The notes beneath the pieces were generated by a model. It was given only the letters and a program-made list of their open reading frames with translations. It searched no databases and was not told the DNA's origin. 64,000 nt of DNA. It comes from a candidate division WOR-3 bacterium (GTDB lineage Bacteria > Hydrothermota > UBA3072). Shown here one piece after another: positions 35,472-44,116 of this stretch; positions within the stretch are counted from its first letter, which is position 1, and every line of letters starts with the position of its first letter. The position numbers and the translations under genes were made by a program. Location: the NCBI GenBank assembly GCA_039804165.1, contig JBDRZZ010000004.1, forward strand, positions 45,956-109,955. Reading direction: 5' to 3'.

Positions 35472-36046
35472 ACTATAGAATCTGGCATTATTACTCTTTT
35501 TATGAGACCCACATTTGGTGCAAACCATTCGTATTGAAGGAGAGTATCTTCATCTTCAATTACTTTCCTCCTCATTTGATAAACATTATTATACTTTGTG
35601 TTATTTAAAATAACATCAGTGCTTTTAACTGAATCTATCGAAATATATAAGTATTTCCTTACTGTATCTCCTTTATAGGTAGTAAAAAATGTAAATTCTC
35701 TTTCCCAATTTTCTCCTTCAATTGGAGGTAAAAAAAGATATGGTTCGTATACTTTTCCAAAATAAATTTTATCTCCCTCATAAGTTTTTACCAAATCTCT
35801 CACTTTATTAACTATTCCTTTCTTCCTCTCAAAGTATTGAAGATCGCCCCCTACATCTACTCCGAATAAATTTTCTCTATCTTCTATTACCTCAACTACA
35901 ACCTGATAATTTTCTTCTTTAACCTTATAAATCCACTTATTCCCTTCTTTTAAAGGGAAATAATCAGCTGTCATTCTTATAGAAAAAGGATTTTCACAAC
36001 TCAAAACCAAGACCAAGATCAAGAAAATCCACATCCATCTTGCCAT
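35438..36046 (-). CDS. Lipoprotein, unknown
   Basis: 202 residues. Signal peptide with lipobox LVLSC (Cys 17), then a beta-rich domain (DYFPLKEGNKWIYKVKEE, YEWFAPNVGLIKRV) of a type common in lipoproteins of FCB-like bacteria that begins with the FPL..GN.W.Y motif. It overlaps the preceding barrel-like gene by 53 bases and the recombinase start by 34, so all three are tightly coupled. Function unknown. Confidence 0.8.
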   Translation of the reverse strand: MARWMWIFLILVLVLSCENPFSIRMTADYFPLKEGNKWIYKVKEENYQVVVEVIEDRENLFGVDVGGDLQYFERKKGIVNKVRDLVKTYEGDKIYFGKVYEPYLFLPPIEGENWEREFTFFTTYKGDTVRKYLYISIDSVKSTDVILNNTKYNNVYQMRRKVIEDEDTLLQYEWFAPNVGLIKRVIMPDSIVWELLSYIVKE

Positions 36047-36428
36047 TAAAAACCTCTCTTAAAGAAAAACCAATCTGCAGACAGGGTTTCTCCTTCGGAA
36101 AAGAATAAAAGAAACGAACCAAGATAATTGGGAAAAGACCCTTTTCCAAACCACTTTCCCTACTTCTTTCACTTTTTACAATACCCATTTCGGGGAAAAA
36201 TCCAAACCTTTCTTTAAAAAAGAACTCTTTTCCTAAAGCTATTCCAAATATTTCTACTTTATAATTTGCCCCATTATAAAAAGAAGCTATAAAATCATAG
36301 TTAATTTTATATTCCCCTCCAACCATTAAAGAAAAACCAGAAGGAAGATCAAAAGAAGTAACACCCATAGGCATAGAAGAACTCACAAAAAGGTTAAACT
36401 CTATAATAAATAGAATTATGTTATTCAT
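35994..36428 (-). CDS. Small outer-membrane barrel-like protein, leaderless gene
   Basis: 144 residues with a signal-like N-terminus and alternating hydrophobic/polar strands (LMVGGEYKINYDFIASFY, CLQIGFSLREVF), ending in LGLGFEL with a terminal leucine; an 8-strand barrel is possible. It heads an operon of six genes. The -10 box of the upstream promoter ends 9 bases before the ATG, so the mRNA probably begins at or a base or two before the start codon. Confidence 0.6.
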   Translation of the reverse strand: MNNIILFIIEFNLFVSSSMPMGVTSFDLPSGFSLMVGGEYKINYDFIASFYNGANYKVEIFGIALGKEFFFKERFGFFPEMGIVKSERSRESGLEKGLFPIILVRFFYSFPKEKPCLQIGFSLREVFNGKMDVDFLDLGLGFEL

Positions 36429-36437
36429 AATTAATTA

Positions 36438-36465
36438 ATATTAAAGAACTATTTGATTTTGTCAA
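36438..36465 (-). promoter_or_regulatory. Promoter of the barrel/lipoprotein/Xer operon (leaderless)
   Basis: Minus strand TTGACA (36460-36465), 16-bp spacer, TAATAT (36438-36443), then 9 bases to the ATG at 36428. There is no room for a Shine-Dalgarno. Confidence 0.65.
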
Positions 36466-36488
36466 CTCTAAAAAAAGTGCCTTAAAAC

Positions 36489-39155
36489 CTATTTTACCTT
36501 CTTTAGAAACCTCTCTATGATACCCTTAATAATATAACTTTTCTCATTTGGAAGAATTTCTAAAAATAAAGTTTTTACATCCTCTCCTCCAAGAAGTGAA
36601 AGCCCTCTAACAGAAAATTCCCTTTTTTTCCAATCCGAATTTTTTACATATTCAAAAAGTAGCTTTTTTACTTCGTCTTTATAAAAACTATCACTATATT
36701 TCTCTATTGCTTTTGAAACCACAATCAAAAACTCAGGAGGAAAATCTCCTCTTAAATTTTCTTTTATATAAGGAATAATAAGAGTATCAAATTGAACCAA
36801 TGAATTTATAGCAGCTGATTTCACTATAAGAGAGGGAGAATTAATAAGAGGGAGTAAAGGCCTAATTGCAGCTGTATCTCTTATCTCCCCTAAAGCTGTT
36901 ATAGAAACGACTAAAAGACGTTCATCTTTTAAAGAAAGGTAAGAAATTAATTTATTAACAGCTCTTTTCTCTTTTATTTTACCAAGAGAATAAACAATTG
37001 TTCTTATAAGCTTTTCTTCTTCCCTGGAAAGAGCTGAAATAAGAGAATCTCCAAGATTTTTCAAATTTAATTCTCCAATTAATAAATAAACATTCCTTCT
37101 TGCTTCTTCCTCGTTTACCGAAATATATTCCCTTAAATAATTCTCAACCAATAAAGAATCCTTCAATTCCTTTAAAAATTTTATTATAGCCCTCAACTCA
37201 AGAGCATCTTTTGTATTAAGTTTATCCTCAAAAATATACTTAATGGATTCTTTTTCTCTTTTTAAAAGAGCCTTTCTTGCTTCTTTCACTCTATCTTTGT
37301 TATTCCCAACCTCCCACTCTGAAGCAATTTTAAAAATTTCTTTTATAGACATACGAGAAAAATCTGGAACCTTTCTTTGAGGAATTTCTTCTCTTTCTTC
37401 ACTATTTTTATCAATTCCAACACCATAATCTCCATTAATCCAGTAAGTGTCATCACTCCCTCTTCCCTCAGGATAAAAATCTTTACCCATTAAATCTACA
37501 AAAATACCAATTCCAGAGAAACCCCGAGAGTAATTTGCATCTCCTATTCCAAGTTCTTCAGTAATATTATAAACATCTTCCCCAGAAAGGTCTGCAAATA
37601 TACCAATAGAGTTGTGAAGCCCAAGCCCTACCCCACCAGAAACCATATACCAATCATTTCCCGAAGAATCTATAAGAATACCACAAGAAAGATCATGTCC
37701 TTCTCCTAATCCAGGACCTTTACTTGAAAAATAGACATCATTTCCTCCAATATCAGCAAGAAATCCATAGGAAAGATGAATTCCCGTACCTTTAGAGTAT
37801 TCGGTAGAAAGGTATTTATCTTCACCTTCCTCATCTAAAAGAAAACCTGCAGAACACCAATAACTTACTCCCTGGGCGTATACATCTCCATTATAAAAAT
37901 CATTTCCACTTTTGTCATAAAGGAAACCAATCCCTCCTCCAAAATCTGGTCGTCTTCCCAATCCAAATCCTTGCGCCATAGAAAGAAATGAATTAGGATT
38001 AAGAGGGGTATTAAAATACTTTCCTCCCGCATAATAAACATCTGAACCACAAAAATCTGCCAAAATTCCAAAGCCAAGGGTGCTTCCAAAACCTTCCCCA
38101 AAACAATCCGTAGAATAAAAATCGTTTCCAGAATGGTCTAAAAGTATCCCAATTCCAAAATTAGCAGCTCCAAGGGAAAAAATCCCTCCTTTATAAAAAT
38201 CATCCCCTTCAAAATCTTCAATAAAACCAAAACCAAGATAACCACAGCCAATAGAGAAATGAGTTCCATAATATTTATCATTACCACCAAAATCAAAAAT
38301 AAATCCCACACCACCAAACCCTGAACCAATAGATATTATATCTTCTCCTAGATACACATCATTCCCTTCAACGTCAACAATAAAATTCAAGGCTAAACTT
38401 GAATCTAAAAGACCAATACCACCTCCACAATTAATATAATTATCATCTCCTCCCGGATCAATAACAAATGATGCTCCTTTATACTCATCTTTTCCTCTTG
38501 TTCCAACAAAAATTACACCAAATTTAGATTCAAATTTAAGAGGTAGAACTCCATCTTCTATTTTTCTAAGTAGTTTTGGAACTTCTTCTGCAATCTGAAT
38601 TATCAAAATCCCTACCCGAATTAACTTTTCAAAATCTACTTTCTCAACAATCTTAATAACCGTATCCTCATTTATTCCAGCTGTGTCAAAAGAAATATTA
38701 TATTTATTAAGTAAAACTACCTTAAGCCAATCATCCTCTGGGGAATCTTCATTTTCCCATCTACGAGGCAAAATAGAAAGTAATATCAATCTTTCTCTTC
38801 TATTAAGACTTTTAAAAGCTTCCTGGTAAAGTCTACCTGCCTCATTTATTATAGAAACTAAATCAGGTAAAGAATCAATGGGTAATGAGATATCTTTAAA
38901 AGAAAATCCTAAGTCTTCGGAAATGGTTTTTATAAGATTATTTTTTGAACCGTTTAAAGCTTTTTTTATTCTACGAACATATTTTTCCCCATTTAAAGGG
39001 GATTCCATCAATTCTTTCACTATAGGTAAAACAAAAGAAACTTCTGCCCAATCCAATCTTGGAAAATCAAAAGCCTCTTTTTCTAAATTTAGAATCTCCA
39101 AAGCATTGTTTATCTCTTTCTGAGGAATAAAAAAAATAACTAATAATAAAACCAT
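36489..39155 (-). CDS. GxDxY-repeat / HEAT-repeat protein, unknown
   Basis: 888 residues. N-terminal signal-like segment and a helical region (to about 215), then about thirteen units of 26-30 residues (about 225-590), each starting G-(N/D/E)-D-x-Y and ending G-(F/I)-G-(F/I)-x-x-D, for example GNDKYYGTHFSIGCGYLGFG. The C-terminal third (about 610-888) is helical HEAT-type repeat (SLGKIKEKRAVNKLISYL, ALGEIRDTAAIRPLLPLI). The glycine/Asp-rich repeats should stack as a beta solenoid and may bind metal through the Asp residues. It lies 49 bases after the HAD gene, beyond a weak hairpin. I do not recognise a named family. Confidence 0.75.
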   Translation of the reverse strand: MVLLLVIFFIPQKEINNALEILNLEKEAFDFPRLDWAEVSFVLPIVKELMESPLNGEKYVRRIKKALNGSKNNLIKTISEDLGFSFKDISLPIDSLPDLVSIINEAGRLYQEAFKSLNRRERLILLSILPRRWENEDSPEDDWLKVVLLNKYNISFDTAGINEDTVIKIVEKVDFEKLIRVGILIIQIAEEVPKLLRKIEDGVLPLKFESKFGVIFVGTRGKDEYKGASFVIDPGGDDNYINCGGGIGLLDSSLALNFIVDVEGNDVYLGEDIISIGSGFGGVGFIFDFGGNDKYYGTHFSIGCGYLGFGFIEDFEGDDFYKGGIFSLGAANFGIGILLDHSGNDFYSTDCFGEGFGSTLGFGILADFCGSDVYYAGGKYFNTPLNPNSFLSMAQGFGLGRRPDFGGGIGFLYDKSGNDFYNGDVYAQGVSYWCSAGFLLDEEGEDKYLSTEYSKGTGIHLSYGFLADIGGNDVYFSSKGPGLGEGHDLSCGILIDSSGNDWYMVSGGVGLGLHNSIGIFADLSGEDVYNITEELGIGDANYSRGFSGIGIFVDLMGKDFYPEGRGSDDTYWINGDYGVGIDKNSEEREEIPQRKVPDFSRMSIKEIFKIASEWEVGNNKDRVKEARKALLKREKESIKYIFEDKLNTKDALELRAIIKFLKELKDSLLVENYLREYISVNEEEARRNVYLLIGELNLKNLGDSLISALSREEEKLIRTIVYSLGKIKEKRAVNKLISYLSLKDERLLVVSITALGEIRDTAAIRPLLPLINSPSLIVKSAAINSLVQFDTLIIPYIKENLRGDFPPEFLIVVSKAIEKYSDSFYKDEVKKLLFEYVKNSDWKKREFSVRGLSLLGGEDVKTLFLEILPNEKSYIIKGIIERFLKKVK

Positions 39156-39186
39156 AAAATAATCTATTTAGCCTTATCCATCTTTA

Positions 39187-39203
39187 AAACCCCCTTAGGG
39201 TTT
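39187..39203 (-). terminator. Weak hairpin after the uronate operon
   Basis: AAACCC pairs with GGGTTT around a 5-base loop directly after the HAD stop; on the minus strand it is followed by TTAAAG. Short stem, so partial read-through into the repeat-protein gene is likely. Confidence 0.4.
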
Positions 39204-39204
39204 A

Positions 39205-40113
39205 CTAACTAACCCAAGGTGGATTCTCTGGTAAACACTTATCAAACTCTTCCAAAAGTTTATCTTGATAATTACCTTTATATTTCTCATTTAGAAAAAG
39301 GTCTATAGCCTCTTTATAAAACCTTTCCCAGGAAATTTCCTCTTTCCCAGGAATTATGGGATAAAATAGAGCATTATTCGCCTGGGCTGCCTTAAGGTCT
39401 CCGGGAGCGTCTCCTATCATTAAAATATGATCCTCTTTGTATTTTCCTCCTGCTGTAAGCTGAAGATGGTCTTTTTTCTTTCCTAATTCTTGTCCCGCAA
39501 TAATGCTTGCATATTTATCAATTTTGTGTTCCTTCCATTCCCTTTCTAAAGCCTCCCCTGGAGTAGATGAAACTACTATTATATCTGCATTTTTAGAAAG
39601 TCTCTCAAGACTTTCCCTCACCCAGGGAAAGGGAGGGATTCCCTTCACGATTTCCTTTATAGCCCAATTTACCTTCTCACTCCATTCTAAAACAAGTTTC
39701 AGTTCTCTTTTTTCTTCTTCATTCTCAGATTTTTCAATAGCCATTTTAAGACCTTCATTACTAAGGAGACTATTTGGATCATCCACCCATTTAAAATAAT
39801 AAGGAAATCGAGGAACTTCAAAATTACGTAACTTAACCATCGGGTGAGAAGGTAAAAGCTCACTTAAAATCCTTTTCAAGGTTACGTGACGATTGGCCCC
39901 CCTTGTCTTAGAAAAAAGATCCGCAAATTCCTTACATTCTCTTGCAGCCTGAGCCACAGGTTGAAGACCAAAATAACCAATCATCCAAGGGCAAAAACAC
40001 TCTCTTTGTTTAATCCCCATCGTATCAAAAACGCATCCATCAGAATCTATTCCTACAAAAAACTCATTTTTAGGTTGAAATTCTAATAATTTCTTTTGAG
40101 CCTCTCTAATCAT
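39205..40113 (-). CDS. HAD-family phosphatase-like protein in the uronate operon
   Basis: 302 residues. HAD motif I FVGIDSDGCVFDTMG, motif II VVSSTPG, Lys in GKKKDHL and motif IV ILMIGDAPGDLKAA. A large helical cap insertion (about residues 30-175) makes it longer than usual phosphoglycolate-type phosphatases. It is the last gene of the six-gene operon, 26 bases after pfp. A sugar phosphate from uronate breakdown is the likely substrate, but sequence alone does not show which. Confidence 0.78.
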   Translation of the reverse strand: MIREAQKKLLEFQPKNEFFVGIDSDGCVFDTMGIKQRECFCPWMIGYFGLQPVAQAARECKEFADLFSKTRGANRHVTLKRILSELLPSHPMVKLRNFEVPRFPYYFKWVDDPNSLLSNEGLKMAIEKSENEEEKRELKLVLEWSEKVNWAIKEIVKGIPPFPWVRESLERLSKNADIIVVSSTPGEALEREWKEHKIDKYASIIAGQELGKKKDHLQLTAGGKYKEDHILMIGDAPGDLKAAQANNALFYPIIPGKEEISWERFYKEAIDLFLNEKYKGNYQDKLLEEFDKCLPENPPWVS

Positions 40114-40139
40114 TTAACCTCCTTTTTCGAAATTCATCA

Positions 40140-41429
40140 TTATCTATAAGCCATAGGAACATATTCTTTTAATTTCTTCTCCGCAAAGATTGGTTTAAAC
40201 CTTGCAAATCTCATTAAACCATCTTCAAGTGGAACACGAACCCAATTTCCTTCTATTAAAGGTCTTGCATAATTAATAAAGTCATCTGTTACATCAATCC
40301 TATTTGGAGCAATCCAGGAAGATGGGAAAGTTCTCTCGGAATTAGCAACTTTCTCAAGAGGCACTTTGCTATAATAAACTTCATAAGAAGAAGTATCTTT
40401 TCTTAAAATTGTTGCCATATAACCAGAATCTCCAGAAGCCGCAATATTCACAGCTTCCTCTCCTACTTTATAAGCTTCTTCCAAGTCAACTTCTGAAGCA
40501 TAAACAATGGCATTTCTCTGATCGGTTCCTGGAATTTGCATTCTCGCAGCTCCATGAGCTTTAAGCCCAACCTTATTAAGGAAATTTGTTACTATCTGAG
40601 CAACTGTGGTTTCACTTGAAGAATACTCAATATGTCCAAAAAGATCTTTCTTCTCTCCAAGATCTCCAACAGGGAAACCCTCACTTATAACTACTATCAC
40701 TCTCCCACTTCTCTTTAGTTCATCATTCACATTATCTGCAAGTTCTGAAAGATTTAATCCGCTTTCTACTAAATAAATCTGAAGAGGTAATTCTCTTTCA
40801 GGATCCGCAAGACGAGCAGAAGCTGGAATAAATCCAATCTTCCTCCCCATGGCTTGGATAACAAGAACTGGATCACTTGGACAAGAACCTTTATTCTCTT
40901 CATTGGCATTTTGAATATAAAAAGCCCAATATCTCGCTACACTTCCATAACCAGGAGTGTGGTCTATTAATTTAAATTCAGAGTCTCCAACATCATTATC
41001 AATTGTTTTAGGAATCCCTGTAACGATAAGATCAAGACCCCTCTCTTTTGCAAGGAGTCCCACTTTATTAGCAGTATCCATAGAATCATTTCCACCTATA
41101 TAAAAAAAGTAACCAATATCATGGGCTTTAAAAACTTCCACAATGCGTTCAAAGTCCTCTTCTTGGCTTTTTTTCAGCTTATAGCGACAAGTCCCTATAG
41201 AACCCGCAGCAGGGGTAGTTTTAAGAAGATCAATCTCCTTTTTATCTTGAGCACTTATATCTAATAATTCTTCTTTCAGAACCCCTTCAATTCCATGAAA
41301 GCCACCATAAATTTTCCCAAATTTCTCTGGAAATTTCTTGCAAGTTTCTATAACCCCTCTAAGGGTGTTATTTATAACAGGTGTTGGACCACCTGATTGT
41401 GCTACAACAACATTCTTAGGTTTATTCAC
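40140..41429 (-). CDS. pfp: 6-phosphofructokinase, PPi-dependent type
   Basis: 429 residues. GGPTPVINNTLRG at the N-terminus and IGGNDSMDTA carry the Asp (D115) that replaces the second Gly of ATP-dependent enzymes, and GIPKTIDNDV carries the Lys (K141) of PPi-dependent enzymes; both are the known PPi signature. It interconverts fructose 6-phosphate and fructose 1,6-bisphosphate with pyrophosphate, reversibly, in the cytoplasm. It is placed 17 bases after the LarA homologue, linking the uronate/gluconate operon to glycolysis. Confidence 0.9.
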   Translation of the reverse strand: MNKPKNVVVAQSGGPTPVINNTLRGVIETCKKFPEKFGKIYGGFHGIEGVLKEELLDISAQDKKEIDLLKTTPAAGSIGTCRYKLKKSQEEDFERIVEVFKAHDIGYFFYIGGNDSMDTANKVGLLAKERGLDLIVTGIPKTIDNDVGDSEFKLIDHTPGYGSVARYWAFYIQNANEENKGSCPSDPVLVIQAMGRKIGFIPASARLADPERELPLQIYLVESGLNLSELADNVNDELKRSGRVIVVISEGFPVGDLGEKKDLFGHIEYSSSETTVAQIVTNFLNKVGLKAHGAARMQIPGTDQRNAIVYASEVDLEEAYKVGEEAVNIAASGDSGYMATILRKDTSSYEVYYSKVPLEKVANSERTFPSSWIAPNRIDVTDDFINYARPLIEGNWVRVPLEDGLMRFARFKPIFAEKKLKEYVPMAYR

Positions 41430-41446
41430 GTTTTACACCTCCATTT

Positions 41447-42694
41447 TTATTTTAAGCGATATAAAATTTCTCCTGCATTCCAGACAAGAAGTTTCCCTTC
41501 ATTTTCTTTATTCTCCCAAGAGGACAAATCAATCTCCTTTGGATCTCTATATCCCAAATTTATAAGTTCACATCTTTCCTTAGGAATTCCGGTAGCAAGT
41601 ATTACATTTATCCTAGGTTTTTCAATCCCATCTTTATAAGTTCCAATCCCTTTAACATGAGTAGAATGTGCTTTTATCCCTCCAGGAACCCAGGAAAATT
41701 TTTCCTCCTGGGCAAGAAAGTAATCTCTTACATGATAACCAACCTTATCTAAAATCTTTCCGTGAGTGTAAGAAACCTCAGTAATGTGGGGAGCGTAAAT
41801 TATAAGTTCTCCACCATCCTCTACAACATTCTCAAGCTTATACATAACTTTTCCTGCTGTCCAAAGATCCTCATACATCTTTGGAGCAACTCCAAGAACC
41901 TCTTTAAAAGGTTTATCTTTATATATTATATGGAGTTTTTTAGAAAGCTCCACTGCTTTATCCCAGGCTTCTTCTGGAGTTCCAATAAATAAACCACTTA
42001 ATTTTCCATCTTTAACAACAAGACTAAAACAAACCTTCGGAATTTTAATAAAAGAAGAGGCAAGATCTATAACTTTCCTCACAGGCGTGTCTTTTATTCC
42101 ATTTATTTTCATATTGGTTATTAAAGCTCCAAGCCAGTGAAAGAAATTTAAAATCCGAGGCCCAGAAATGCCTGGGAAAAAATATTTATTTCCTCCAGAA
42201 AATCCCACAACTTCGTGGGGGAAAGTCGGTCCTACAATTACCAAAATATCATAATCTAAAACCATTTTATTTATCTCCACATCCACTCCTTCCCTTATTA
42301 ACCCTTCCGTAATCTCTTCAATTTTCTCTTTCGAGATAGTCCCTATTCTCACAAGAGAAGAAGGATCATTCCATTTGTGATTAAAAAAGTTTATGGTAGA
42401 ATATTTCTTCTCTTTCTCTTCCTTTGTAATCCCTATAAGTTTCAAGATTCTATCTTCACTTAAAGGAGGATGAGTTCCAAGAGCAATAAGATAATCCAAT
42501 TTTTTTACCTTATTTCCAATTAAATCATATATTACTTTAAAAAAAAGAGGTAAAGGAGCTGTTCGGGTGTGATCTGGGATTATAACAAGAATTTTCTTTC
42601 TTGAAAACTCTATATCTTGAAGCACTTTTGAGGAAAATTCCAGCACCTCTTCTTCTAGTAAGTGCCCCTTCTCCAATCCCTTACCAATTACCAT
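41447..42694 (-). CDS. LarA-family nickel-pincer epimerase/racemase homologue
   Basis: 415 residues. Residues match the LarA active site: DHTR at 41-44, H75 in GTHPP, H160 in FPHEVVG, K170 in GFSGGNKYFFPG and H186 in FHWLG. The spacing K170-H186 is the same 16 residues as the cofactor-binding K184/H200 of Lactobacillus LarA. The family inverts 2-hydroxy acids with a Ni pincer nucleotide; some members act on sugar acids (gluconate 2-epimerase). Placed between Gnd and pfp in a glucuronate operon, it most likely interconverts mannonate and gluconate. The cofactor genes larB, larC and larE are not in the window. It overlaps gnd by 7 bases. Confidence 0.85.
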   Translation of the reverse strand: MVIGKGLEKGHLLEEEVLEFSSKVLQDIEFSRKKILVIIPDHTRTAPLPLFFKVIYDLIGNKVKKLDYLIALGTHPPLSEDRILKLIGITKEEKEKKYSTINFFNHKWNDPSSLVRIGTISKEKIEEITEGLIREGVDVEINKMVLDYDILVIVGPTFPHEVVGFSGGNKYFFPGISGPRILNFFHWLGALITNMKINGIKDTPVRKVIDLASSFIKIPKVCFSLVVKDGKLSGLFIGTPEEAWDKAVELSKKLHIIYKDKPFKEVLGVAPKMYEDLWTAGKVMYKLENVVEDGGELIIYAPHITEVSYTHGKILDKVGYHVRDYFLAQEEKFSWVPGGIKAHSTHVKGIGTYKDGIEKPRINVILATGIPKERCELINLGYRDPKEIDLSSWENKENEGKLLVWNAGEILYRLK

Positions 42695-44094
42695 TGGGTG
42701 TGGAAAATTCCTTCTTTATCCACTCTTTTATAAGTATGAGCCCCAAAGTAATCCCTTTGTGCCTGAATAAGATTTGCAGGTAAACGTTCCTTTCTATAAC
42801 TATCATAATAAGCAAGAGAAGAGCTAACCACTAAAGAAGGAATCCCAAACTCCACCGCAGTTTCAACAACCTTTCTAAGAGAACTTTGTGTGTTATTTAA
42901 TACTTCTCTAAAGTAATCATCAAATAACAAATTTGGAAGGAGAGGATTCTTCTCATAAGCTTCTGTTATATTTCCTAATATTTTAGATCTTATTATACAA
43001 CCTCCCCTCCAAATTCTTGCAATGTCTCCGAGCTTTAACCCAAATCCATATTCCTTTGAAGCAGCAGTTAAAAGAGAAAGACCTTGAGCATAAGCAATAA
43101 TCTCGGAAGCATAAAGAGCATCATGAACCTCCCTTAAAAATTCCTCCTTATCTCCATTAAACGTAAGAGACGGACCTTTTAGTAATTTTGAAGCTTCAAC
43201 TCTTAAAGCCTTACAGGCAGAGATAAATCTCGCCTCCACAGCAGCATCAATTGAAGGAATAGAAACTCCTAAATCCATAGCATTTTGAGAAGTCCATTTC
43301 CCTGTTCCTTTTTGAGAAGCCTCATCAAGAATAAGCTCCACAATAGGCTTTCCTGTCTCTTCATCTACTTTAGCTAAAACTTTCCCAGTTATTTCTATAA
43401 GATAAGAACCTAAAACACCTTCATTCCACTTAGAAAAAATTTCTGCTTGTTCCCTTATGGGTATCTTAAGAACATCTTTCATTAAATCATAAATCTCTGC
43501 AATAGTCTGCATAATTGCATATTCAATCCCATTATGAACCATTTTTACATAATGTCCTGCACCACCTGGTCCCATGTACTCACAACAAGGTTCTCCTTCT
43601 ACCTGAGCTGCTATCTTTTTAAATATAGGAGCAATAGCATCATAAGCTTCTCTATGACCTCCAGGCATAATGGAAGGTCCTTTTAGAGCACCTTCTTCTC
43701 CTCCACTTATACCAGTTCCTATATAAAGAAATCCCCTTTCGCTAACCTCTTTTGCCCTTCTCTCTGTATCTTTAAAAAATGAATTTCCTCCATCTATTAT
43801 AATGTCACCTCTAGAAAGATGAGGAATTAATTCACTAATCACCTCATCAACAGGAGAACCAGCTTTAACCATTAAGATAATCTTCCTTGGTGTTTCAATT
43901 GAATTTACGAATTCCTGGATAGAATGAGTTCCAATTATGTTTTTTCCCTTAGCCCTTTCCTCCAAAAATTTATCAACTTTTGAGGTTGTTCTATTAAATA
44001 CAGAAACAGTAAAACCCTTACTTTCTATATTAAGAGCAAGATTTTCCCCCATCACTGCAAGACCAATCAATCCTATATCTGCTTTCTTCTTCAT
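42688..44094 (-). CDS. gnd: 6-phosphogluconate dehydrogenase, decarboxylating
   Basis: 468 residues, the usual dimeric long form. NADP fold with IGLIGLAVMGENLALNI and VFNRTTSKVD, substrate signature GISGGEEGALKGPSIMPGG, and catalytic KMVHNGIEYA. It converts 6-phosphogluconate to ribulose 5-phosphate and CO2. It lies 22 bases after the SDR gene and overlaps the LarA homologue, so gluconate (after phosphorylation by a kinase not present here) is the expected entry point. Confidence 0.96.
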   Translation of the reverse strand: MKKKADIGLIGLAVMGENLALNIESKGFTVSVFNRTTSKVDKFLEERAKGKNIIGTHSIQEFVNSIETPRKIILMVKAGSPVDEVISELIPHLSRGDIIIDGGNSFFKDTERRAKEVSERGFLYIGTGISGGEEGALKGPSIMPGGHREAYDAIAPIFKKIAAQVEGEPCCEYMGPGGAGHYVKMVHNGIEYAIMQTIAEIYDLMKDVLKIPIREQAEIFSKWNEGVLGSYLIEITGKVLAKVDEETGKPIVELILDEASQKGTGKWTSQNAMDLGVSIPSIDAAVEARFISACKALRVEASKLLKGPSLTFNGDKEEFLREVHDALYASEIIAYAQGLSLLTAASKEYGFGLKLGDIARIWRGGCIIRSKILGNITEAYEKNPLLPNLLFDDYFREVLNNTQSSLRKVVETAVEFGIPSLVVSSSLAYYDSYRKERLPANLIQAQRDYFGAHTYKRVDKEGIFHTQW

Positions 44095-44116
44095 TTATAA
44101 AAAACCTCCTTTCTCT

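Noticed and set aside
35472..35528. Cys-rich N-terminal extension of the Xer recombinase
   Set aside because: It would exceed the usual length and overlap the lipoprotein gene further; the shorter start gives 301 residues, the family norm.
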